DNA of 64,000 nt from Paenibacillus sp. FSL H7-0737 (lineage in GTDB: Bacteria; Bacillota; Bacilli; Paenibacillales; Paenibacillaceae): assembly GCF_000758545.1 (NCBI RefSeq), contig NZ_CP009279.1:4092001-4156000 (forward strand). Direction: 5' to 3'. Under the pieces are notes generated by a model. That model did not search any database. It was given only the letters and a program-made list of their open reading frames with translations, and was not told where the DNA came from. The translations under genes and the position numbers were made by a program. This document shows, piece by piece, positions 57,039 through 64,000 of this stretch; the first letter of the stretch is position 1; each line of letters starts with the position of its first letter.

Positions 57039-57506
57039 TTAAAAAATAATGGCCAATCTCGCGCTTGCGACTTTGGCATACGGTACTACATGTTCTTTTT
57101 TGCCCGCGGAGATGAGCAGTTCCTCGTTCTCGAACGAGAGCAAACGACCTTCAAATTCTTTGAGTCCTTGAATCGGCTCATAAACAGTCACATACACGTC
57201 CTTACCTACCGCTTTAGCTACATCCGCAGCTTTTTTGAGAGGACGCTCTGCTCCCGGTGAGGAAACCTCAAGGAAATATGCCTCAGGGATAGGATCATTC
57301 TCATCCAACTGCTGACTGAAATATTCGCTAATGCTTCCGCAGTCATCAATATCAATGCCGCCTTCTTTATCTACGAATATACGCAGAAACCAATTGGAGC
57401 CTTCCTTCACGTATTCAACGTCCACCAGTTCGAAACCATTGTCGTCGAGATAGGGCCCGAGCATCTGCTCTACCGTTTGTTTAATTTTAGATTTGGGTGT
57501 GCTCAA
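57039..57506 (-). CDS. rimP: ribosome maturation factor RimP
   Basis: 155 aa from TTG 57506, behind GGAGG; ATG at 57548 precedes the site. 30S maturation factor (LVDVEYVKEGSNWFLRIFVDKEGGIDIDDC; VSSPGAERPLKKA). First gene of the rimP-nusA-infB operon. Confidence 0.95.
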   Translation of the reverse strand: MSTPKSKIKQTVEQMLGPYLDDNGFELVDVEYVKEGSNWFLRIFVDKEGGIDIDDCGSISEYFSQQLDENDPIPEAYFLEVSSPGAERPLKKAADVAKAVGKDVYVTVYEPIQGLKEFEGRLLSFENEELLISAGKKEHVVPYAKVASARLAIIF

Positions 57507-57551
57507 AAGAAAATTACCTCCACGAACTTGTCTTTTGCTATATACCAAAGA

Positions 57552-57577
57552 TAAAGAGTGGGTTTCCCCACTCTTTA
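57552..57577 (-). promoter_or_regulatory. candidate attenuator hairpin in the rimP-nusA leader
   Basis: AAAGAGTGGG-GAAA-CCCACTCTTT, a perfect 10-bp stem with GAAA loop, followed by ATCTTTGG, a weak U tract. It lies between the promoter at 57610-57638 and rimP, where B. subtilis has a NusA-stimulated terminator that autoregulates nusA. Confidence 0.6.
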
Positions 57578-57609
57578 CACAACGGACTTATCTCATTATT
57601 ACCAAAGAA

Positions 57610-57638
57610 ATTATACCATAGTGAGTCTGGACTGACAA
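57610..57638 (-). promoter_or_regulatory. sigma-A promoter of the rimP-nusA-infB operon
   Basis: Minus strand: -35 TTGTCA (57638-57633), 17-base spacer, -10 TATAAT (57615-57610). Confidence 0.85.
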
Positions 57639-57705
57639 GTGCTAGCCCTTGACTCCCCCTTTGGAGCTCTCTTTTCTAGCCATGAAATAAGTGTTGTTAA
57701 AGCCT

Positions 57706-60700
57706 TTAAAATAGGGAAAGTTGATTGCTCTCCGGTAGGCCGCGGAAGCAGCCCATATTGGTTAGCAGCTCAATAACTGTCTTACTCGCCTTGGATTTTT
57801 GCTGGAAATCCTCAATAGAAAGGAATTCCCCGGCATCTTTCGCAGCGGCTATGTTGATAGCAGCATTCTCACCAATTCCCGCTAATGCGGAAAACGGAGG
57901 AATCAAACTCTTGTCATCAACAATAAACTTATTCGCTTCCGAACGGTAAAGATCAATGTTTTTGAATGTAAACCCACGTGCCGTCATCTCCAAAGCCATC
58001 TCAAGGACAGGCAACATAGCCTTTTCCTTTGGCAAAGCTTGAAATCCTTTTTGCTCAATTTCTACGATCTGACGGTTGATCGCTTCATATCCCTTACAGC
58101 ACAATTCAATATCAAAATCTGCTGCACGTACAGAGAAATAAGTCGCATAATATTCAATAGGATGATACAGCTTGAAGTAGGCGGTACGTACTGCAGAAAT
58201 TACGTATGCAGCAGCATGCGCCTTCGGGAACATGTATTGAATCTTCAGACAAGAATCAATATACCATTGGGGAACCTTGCACTTTTTCATTTCCTCGATC
58301 CATTCGTCAGATAAACCTTTACCTTTACGAACACTCTCGGTAATTTTAAAGGCCAAGCTCGCATCCATTCCCGCTTTATAAATTAAGAAGAGCATGATGT
58401 CATCCCGACAACCGATAACGGTCTTAATGTTACAAGTGTTATTCTTTATAAGCTCTTGCGCGTTACCAAGCCAAACTCCAGTACCATGAGACAAACCTGA
58501 TATTTGCAGTAAGTCAGCAAAGCTGGATGGTTTCGACTCAATAAGCATTTGACGTACGAACTTGGTACCCATTTCGGGCACACCATAGGTCGCAACCGGT
58601 GATCTGATTTCGTCAGGTCTTACTCCAAGTGCATCTGTAGAGTTAAACATGCTCATTACTTTCGGATCATTCATCGGGATAGAAGTTGGATCAACACCTG
58701 TCAAATCCTGAAGCATCCGCATCATCGTCGGATCATCATGACCCAGAATATCAAGCTTCAGCAAATTCGCATCAAAAGCGTGATAATCAAAGTGTGTGGT
58801 CTTCCATTCGGCATTGACATCATCCGCCGGGAATTGTACTGGCGTAATATCTTCTACCTCCATATAGTCTGGAACAACGACTATACCACCAGGATGCTGT
58901 CCCGTACTACGTTTAACGCCTGTACAACCGGCCGCCAGACGGCCAACTTCAGCTCCACGCCAACGTTTCTGGTGAAGTTCTTCGTATTTTTTTGCAAATC
59001 CGAAAGCTGTCTTCTCAGCCACGGTACCAATCGTTCCGGCACGGAATACATTTTTCTCACCAAACATTTCTTTGGTAAAGTTATGTGCATTCGGCTGATA
59101 TTCCCCTGAGAAGTTCAAGTCGATATCGGGAACTTTATCCCCTTTAAATCCAAGGAAGGTCTCGAACGGAATATCCTGGCCTTCACCTTTGAGCTTCTGA
59201 CCGCAATCCGGGCAAACTTTATCTGGTAAATCGAATCCGCTCCGCACACTACCGTCCAGGAACCATTCACTATGGCGACACTCAGGGTTTAGGCAAATAT
59301 AATGCGCAGGCAAAGGATTAACTTCTGAAATTCCAAGAAATGTAGCTACTACAGAAGAGCCTACAGAACCCCGCGAACCTACGAGATATCCATCTCGATT
59401 TGATTTTTTAACGAGACGTTCAGAAATCAAATAGTTGGCAGAGAACCCGAATTTAATAATCGGTGCAAGCTCTTTCTCCAAACGGGCAATAACTACTTCA
59501 GGTAGTTCTTCGCCATAAATGGATTTGGCAGTGTTATAACAGGTCTCGCGAATTTCTTCGTCCGCCCCTTCAAGAATTGGTGTAAATAGCTTATCTGGAA
59601 ATAGCTCCAGCTCTTCAAAACGTTCTGCCAGCTCAACTGTATTCGTAACCACGACTTCCATCGCTTTTTCAGCACCGAGAAATTCGAATTCAGACAGCAT
59701 TTCATCCGTTGTGCGGAAGTGTGCATCCGGTTTGCGTTGGTCTTTAAGCGGACTAAAGCCTGTGATCCCATTAATCGTAATATCACGATACAGCTTGTCC
59801 CGGGGTTCAAGATAATGCACATTCCCCGTTGCGATAACAGGTTTATTCAACTGTTCCCCTATTTCGCAAACCTTGCGGACTACATCGCGAAGCTCATCAG
59901 GGCCTGCTACAAAGCCCTTGTCCACCAAGTGCATGTACATGGTCAATGGCTGAATCTCCAGCACATCATAAAAATGAGCAACCTCCATGGCTTCCTCAGT
60001 CGTTTTGTTGAGTACTGCTTCAAAAAACTCTCCACGTTCACAACCGGAAATCACGAGCAGTCCATCTCTATGCTCTTCCAGCTTGGATTTCGGAATACAA
60101 GGTACACGTTTGAAATATTCCGTATGTGACATGGAAATGAGCTTATAGAGATTTTTTTTGCCTACTTGATTAAGTGCATAAATATTACAGTGGAACGGTC
60201 TTGTGTTCGAAAGATCATTACCCACATAATCGTTTAGTCGATCAAGGCGGGTCATGCCCTTCATCTTTTCAGCATCTGCGAGCAATCCCGTTAATATACC
60301 GCCGAGCGCTATGGTATCATCAATCGCACGGTGATGGCTTTCCAGAAGAACTTTATATTTATCGGCTAATGTGTTCAGCCTGTGATTCTTCATGCTTGGA
60401 TATAGTAACCGAGCGAGCTCAAGCGTATCAAGAGATGGATTCGGAAGCACAGGTTCACCTATTTTACGTAACGAGGCCTGAATAAAACCCATATCAAATC
60501 TGGCGTTATGAGCAACAAGGATACTGTCACCCACAAATTCAACAAACTTACGCAGCACTGGCTCAAGATCAGGAGCATCCTTAACCATTTCATCCGTAAT
60601 ATTGGTCAATTGCTGAATATGATAAGGGATCTTCTCATGCGGATTAACAAAAGTAGAATAACGGTCTACTTCTTTGCCTTCGCACATTTTAATGGCCGCC

Positions 60701-62034
60701 AGCTCCGTAATATTATTGCGGGTAATCGATAATCCAGTGGTCTCTATATCAAACACTACATAGGTAGCTGTCTTCAAGTCCAAAGGCTGAGCATTCTCGA
60801 CAATATTCACAGAGTCATTCACAACATTGGCTTCCACGCCATAAATCATTTTTATCTTATGCTTATGAGCTGCATGGTTCGCATCAGGAAAAGCCTGAAC
60901 TCCGCCATGATCAGAAATAGCAATCGCAGGATGCCCCCACTGGGCAGCTGTTTTGACATAGGTAGTGATCGGAGTGACCGCATCCATCGTACTCATCGTA
61001 GTGTGAAGGTGGAATTCCACCCGTTTCTTAGGAGCCGTATCTTTACGCGCAGGCGGTGCCTTAACTTCCGTTAAATCCGAAGGGATCATCACTAGCTCAG
61101 GAATCTGCATAAAACGGTCATATTCAACTTTTCCGCGTGCTCTTACCCATTTACCGTTTGCTAGCTGACTCATAACCTTCAGATCATCTTTAGTCTTCGC
61201 GAACATCTTCATTTGTAGAGAATCCGTAAAATCGGTCAAACTGAAGGTGAACAAGGTACTACCATTGCGAAGTTCCTTACGATCCAGACCAAAAATGGTA
61301 CCCTGAATTGTAATTTTCTTCTCTTCATCTTGAATTTCAAGAATCGGCACAGCCTGTTCCTTAATTTCATACCCCACTTGAAGCTTAATTACTTCATTAG
61401 GATCGCTATCATCAGCAGGAGCTTCTGATTCTACAGCAGTCATCATCTGCTCAACGATCTCGCGTTGTTCTTGCTGAAGCTTTTGTTGAAATTCTTCGTA
61501 TGCTTCAACATTATTATTTTCGTTCTCTGCCATTAGCACTTTAACTTTTAAGGAGAGACCGAAATACTTATCATAAAATTTAATAATTGCCCCATCGATG
61601 CCTTTTTTACGAGCCAGCTCCATAGAAGTGGAGTCACTCATCGTCAGCATTAAAGTGTCATCTTTAAGCTCTTGGGTAGAACGTGTCAGCCAGCCATTAA
61701 CCGAAGGGATCTCGCGAGTCACCCACTCCAGAAACAATCCCCAATATTCTTGGACTAGCTCTGCTCTACTAACTTTTTGATCATATACGAATAAAAAGCT
61801 TACTTTGGCTATATGCTGTAGCTTCTCGCGCATTCTGAGGCAAAATGTCCGGTATACCTGCGCTGGAACCAGACTTTCTTTCGCAATCACAATTTGCCAG
61901 TCTCGGTTACCACGGCTGATCTCTACTCGTTCTATATATCCATCTAAAAAGTAGGGATCCATAATTGCAGGTGGAATTTCACCTTGCTTCATCAAGAGCT
62001 CGAATCTTTTTCTTCTCTCCTGGTTTTGTTCCAT
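57706..62034 (-). CDS. polC: DNA polymerase III alpha subunit, PolC type
   Basis: 1442 aa, the replicative polymerase of low-GC Gram-positives. N-terminal domain, OB fold (about 235-325), PHP domain (about 335-, VEFHLHTTMSTMDAV), inserted DEDDh proofreading exonuclease (VVFDIETTGLS near 425), then polymerase core with a PolC zinc finger (CLNPEC..CPDC near 905-945) and PDIDLNFSGEYQ. ATG behind GGGAGGAAAGC. Follows proS, as in B. subtilis. Confidence 0.98.
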   Translation of the reverse strand: MEQNQERRKRFELLMKQGEIPPAIMDPYFLDGYIERVEISRGNRDWQIVIAKESLVPAQVYRTFCLRMREKLQHIAKVSFLFVYDQKVSRAELVQEYWGLFLEWVTREIPSVNGWLTRSTQELKDDTLMLTMSDSTSMELARKKGIDGAIIKFYDKYFGLSLKVKVLMAENENNNVEAYEEFQQKLQQEQREIVEQMMTAVESEAPADDSDPNEVIKLQVGYEIKEQAVPILEIQDEEKKITIQGTIFGLDRKELRNGSTLFTFSLTDFTDSLQMKMFAKTKDDLKVMSQLANGKWVRARGKVEYDRFMQIPELVMIPSDLTEVKAPPARKDTAPKKRVEFHLHTTMSTMDAVTPITTYVKTAAQWGHPAIAISDHGGVQAFPDANHAAHKHKIKMIYGVEANVVNDSVNIVENAQPLDLKTATYVVFDIETTGLSITRNNITELAAIKMCEGKEVDRYSTFVNPHEKIPYHIQQLTNITDEMVKDAPDLEPVLRKFVEFVGDSILVAHNARFDMGFIQASLRKIGEPVLPNPSLDTLELARLLYPSMKNHRLNTLADKYKVLLESHHRAIDDTIALGGILTGLLADAEKMKGMTRLDRLNDYVGNDLSNTRPFHCNIYALNQVGKKNLYKLISMSHTEYFKRVPCIPKSKLEEHRDGLLVISGCERGEFFEAVLNKTTEEAMEVAHFYDVLEIQPLTMYMHLVDKGFVAGPDELRDVVRKVCEIGEQLNKPVIATGNVHYLEPRDKLYRDITINGITGFSPLKDQRKPDAHFRTTDEMLSEFEFLGAEKAMEVVVTNTVELAERFEELELFPDKLFTPILEGADEEIRETCYNTAKSIYGEELPEVVIARLEKELAPIIKFGFSANYLISERLVKKSNRDGYLVGSRGSVGSSVVATFLGISEVNPLPAHYICLNPECRHSEWFLDGSVRSGFDLPDKVCPDCGQKLKGEGQDIPFETFLGFKGDKVPDIDLNFSGEYQPNAHNFTKEMFGEKNVFRAGTIGTVAEKTAFGFAKKYEELHQKRWRGAEVGRLAAGCTGVKRSTGQHPGGIVVVPDYMEVEDITPVQFPADDVNAEWKTTHFDYHAFDANLLKLDILGHDDPTMMRMLQDLTGVDPTSIPMNDPKVMSMFNSTDALGVRPDEIRSPVATYGVPEMGTKFVRQMLIESKPSSFADLLQISGLSHGTGVWLGNAQELIKNNTCNIKTVIGCRDDIMLFLIYKAGMDASLAFKITESVRKGKGLSDEWIEEMKKCKVPQWYIDSCLKIQYMFPKAHAAAYVISAVRTAYFKLYHPIEYYATYFSVRAADFDIELCCKGYEAINRQIVEIEQKGFQALPKEKAMLPVLEMALEMTARGFTFKNIDLYRSEANKFIVDDKSLIPPFSALAGIGENAAINIAAAKDAGEFLSIEDFQQKSKASKTVIELLTNMGCFRGLPESNQLSLF

Positions 62035-62107
62035 GCTTTCCTCCCACCTTTGATAACTCCGTAAAACACAATCAATGATATTCAGTGAAAGTACAATATG
62101 ATAAGAA

Positions 62108-62302
62108 GAAACGACGTTGTCGTCTTTTAAAGACGATAACTGTTTCTCGTAAAAATATAAGGATAAAGTATAGTGTGAAACTTATACTTTCTTATATTTC
62201 AAGCATAAACGCCTTCGGCGTCCTTATGAGGACGGTAAGTGTTTATGCGAGAAATAAAAGGATAATTTATTACGTAAGCCTATAAATTCTTATATTTTAA
62301 AA
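62108..62302 (+). repeat. tandem structured intergenic repeat (A'-B-A-B')
   Basis: Diverged module A' (62108-62153, GTCTT-TTAA-AGAC core), B (62154-62203), A (62204-62253, GTCCT-TATG-AGGAC core), diverged B' (62254-62302). A and B match the copy at 48594-48691. It fills the gap between polC and the proS terminator. The only other content of 62035-62403 is that terminator. Confidence 0.78.
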
Positions 62303-62363
62303 AGCTTCTGGATTCAAAAAGCATTGGGTTTTTTCGGCCCGCTGACTCCTCTCTCCAGAAGCT
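62303..62363 (-). terminator. terminator of proS
   Basis: AGCTTCTGGA / TCCAGAAGCT stem with a long loop followed by TTTTTAAAAT on the minus strand. Confidence 0.75.
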
Positions 62364-62403
62364 AGATTAAAATACTACAAGACTGTTGATCGGTACCAAA
62401 AGA

Positions 62404-63852
62404 TTAATATGCCTTTGCAAAAACCACAGTATGCTCAGCTGGTTTACCACAGCAAATGCAGACTTGTTTCTTCTCCGCCGGATCGAAAGGAATGTTACGG
62501 CTACCCGCACCTGTCTCTTCCTTAACTTTGGACTCGCATTCTTCGGAACCACACCAGCCAGCTAGTGCAAAGCCGCGTTTTTCTTCCATTGAAGCTTTCA
62601 TTTCTTCCAAGGAATCTACAGAATAGAAATGGTCCTCACGGAATTTCAGGGCACGTTCGAACATTTCATTATGAACCTGCTCGAGCATTGCTTGTACCTC
62701 TTCAACAAGGTTCTCCTGCTGAATTACCTTCTTCTCACCTGTGACACGGGATACGATAACGCAAACGCCATTCTCCATATCGCGTGGTCCAAGCTCCAAG
62801 CGCACAGGTATACCGCGCATTTCATATTCATTGAACTTCCAACCTGGCGTTACATCCGAACGATCATCCACACGTACACGAACACCTGCGTTCTTCAGCT
62901 CCTTGAACAGCTCGTCTGTCCGTCCAATCACGGCTTCACGAGTTTTAGGAGGTCCGATCGGAATCATAATCACTTGAGTTGGCGCTACCTTAGGTGGCAG
63001 AACAAGACCACGGTCATCGCCATGTACCATAATCAGCGAACCAATCAAGCGTGTAGTGGATCCCCATGAGGTCGTATGCACATATTCTAAATTATTGTCG
63101 CGGCTCAAATACTGGATCTCAAATGCTGTTGCAAACTTGGTACCCAAGTAATGTGAGGTAGCAGCCTGAACAGCACGTCCATCTTTCATCATCGCTTCAA
63201 TAGAATACGTATCTACTGCACCAGCAAAACGCTCGGAAGGTGTCTTTTGTCCAGTGATCACCGGAATGGCAAGGAATGTCTCGGCAAAATCACGGTAGTT
63301 ATCCAGCATCTTCATGGTTTCTTCACGAGCTTCGGCTTCATTCTCATGCGCAGTATGCCCTTCTTGCCAAAGAAACTCAGTAGTGCGGATAAATGGTAAA
63401 GTACGCTTCTCCCAACGAACCACGTTCGCCCATTGATTGATAAGTACAGGAAGGTCACGATAGGACTGAATCCATTTGGAATACATGTGCCCGAACATGG
63501 TCTCAGAAGTAGGACGGACAGCCAGACGTTCTTCAAGCACGTCTCCACCAGCCTCAGTTACCCATGGCAGTTCGGGATTAAAGCCTTCAATATGATCCTT
63601 TTCCTTTTGAAAGAAACTCTCTGGAATGAACACTGGAAAATAAGCATTACGATGCCCAGTTTCCTTGAGGCGACGGTTCATTTCCTCCTGAATATGCTCC
63701 CATATTTCATAGCCCTCTGGCTTAAATACGATACAGCCACGAACAGGAGAGTAGTCCATCAAGTCTCCTTTTTTTATAACATCAATATACCAGCGTGAGA
63801 AATCCTCGCTTTGCGGCGTGATTTCCGTAACGAATTGCTTATCTTTTGCCAT
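62404..63852 (-). CDS. proS: prolyl-tRNA synthetase, archaeal/eukaryote-like type
   Basis: 482 aa class II synthetase. RPTSETMFGHMYSKWI, motif 2 NQWANVVRWEKRTLPFIRTTEFLWQEGH (in part), motif 3 region with VLPPKVAPTQV, anticodon-binding domain, and a C-terminal zinc-type domain (CGSEECESK.. ..QVCICCGKPAEH). The absence of the bacterial editing (INS) insert and the C-terminal extension mark the archaeal-like class, not the roughly 565-aa bacterial form. B. subtilis has a bacterial-type ProS at this locus. ATG behind GGGAGG, 25 bases after rseP. Confidence 0.95.
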   Translation of the reverse strand: MAKDKQFVTEITPQSEDFSRWYIDVIKKGDLMDYSPVRGCIVFKPEGYEIWEHIQEEMNRRLKETGHRNAYFPVFIPESFFQKEKDHIEGFNPELPWVTEAGGDVLEERLAVRPTSETMFGHMYSKWIQSYRDLPVLINQWANVVRWEKRTLPFIRTTEFLWQEGHTAHENEAEAREETMKMLDNYRDFAETFLAIPVITGQKTPSERFAGAVDTYSIEAMMKDGRAVQAATSHYLGTKFATAFEIQYLSRDNNLEYVHTTSWGSTTRLIGSLIMVHGDDRGLVLPPKVAPTQVIMIPIGPPKTREAVIGRTDELFKELKNAGVRVRVDDRSDVTPGWKFNEYEMRGIPVRLELGPRDMENGVCVIVSRVTGEKKVIQQENLVEEVQAMLEQVHNEMFERALKFREDHFYSVDSLEEMKASMEEKRGFALAGWCGSEECESKVKEETGAGSRNIPFDPAEKKQVCICCGKPAEHTVVFAKAY

Positions 63853-63877
63853 GTAATGGAATGCCTCCCGAAGAAAA

Positions 63878-64000
63878 TTAGCCGCTGATCAAACGTAAAA
63901 TATCATTATACGTAACAGCAATCATTAATAAAAATAACAGTGCAAATCCGACAAAGTGAACCATACCTTCACGACTCGGATCTACAGGTTTACCGCGTAA
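63878..64000 (-). CDS. rseP: site-2 protease RseP/RasP, C-terminal end (partial)
   Basis: The last 40 codons of a gene running off the window. The end has a basic turn ([12 protein letters not shown]) and a final membrane helix ([24 protein letters not shown]), typical of the RseP/RasP C-terminus, which in Firmicutes precedes proS and polC. Membrane zinc protease for intramembrane cleavage of anti-sigma factors. Confidence 0.85.
   Translation of the reverse strand, partial: LRGKPVDPSREGMVHFVGFALLFLLMIAVTYNDILRLISG

Overview
The window looks like a low-to-mid GC, endospore-forming Gram-positive, most likely Paenibacillus or a close relative. The evidence is the gene order (rseP-proS-polC-rimP-nusA-ylxR-ylxQ-infB-rbfA-...-pnp-...-dpaAB-dapG-dapA-RNase J-tepA-ylzJ-spoIIIE-...-ymfF/H/I/J/K-rodZ-pgsA-cinA-recA-recX-rny-ymdB-spoVS), many sporulation genes (spoVS, spoIIIE, sleB, dpaA/dpaB, ylxY), strong AGGAGG-type ribosome sites, frequent TTG/GTG starts and a T-box. 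Assignment comes from gene order and protein motifs only; no search was run.

Layout. 0-6.6 kb: a T-box-controlled methionyl-tRNA synthetase, htpG behind a perfect CIRCE operator, a VOC-family protein, and a LysR regulator divergent from a DapA-like lyase. 6.6-13.7 kb: an AT-rich accessory block with an APH(3')-like kinase, an unknown 185-aa protein, a SUKH/SMI1 protein, a short endonuclease V, a membrane-anchored L7/L12 C-terminal-domain protein and a frameshifted ParB/Srx-like gene. These are separated by several copies of a structured intergenic repeat, and the block is bracketed by inverted copies of one repeat module. 13.8-64 kb: a nearly continuous run of conserved minus-strand housekeeping and sporulation genes.

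How the genes work together. rimP-nusA-ylxR-ylxQ-infB-rbfA-nrnA-truB-ribF-rpsO-pnp is the translation/RNA-maturation block. dapG-dapA with dpaA-dpaB makes dihydrodipicolinate and then the spore's dipicolinic acid. spoIIIE, sleB, spoVS and ylxY serve sporulation and germination. recA/recX and cinA serve recombination. rny, RNase J and PNPase cover RNA decay. Several annotated-looking starts were moved by ribosome-site logic; the clearest case is ymdB, which appears to start with ATT.

No clearly new defence or metabolic system is visible. The most unusual material is two families of structured intergenic repeats (one around 6.9-12.8 kb, one at 48.6 and 62.2 kb), some frameshifted small genes, and several regulatory sites (CIRCE on htpG, a candidate attenuator ahead of rimP-nusA, sigma-G, sigma-K and sigma-H type promoters).
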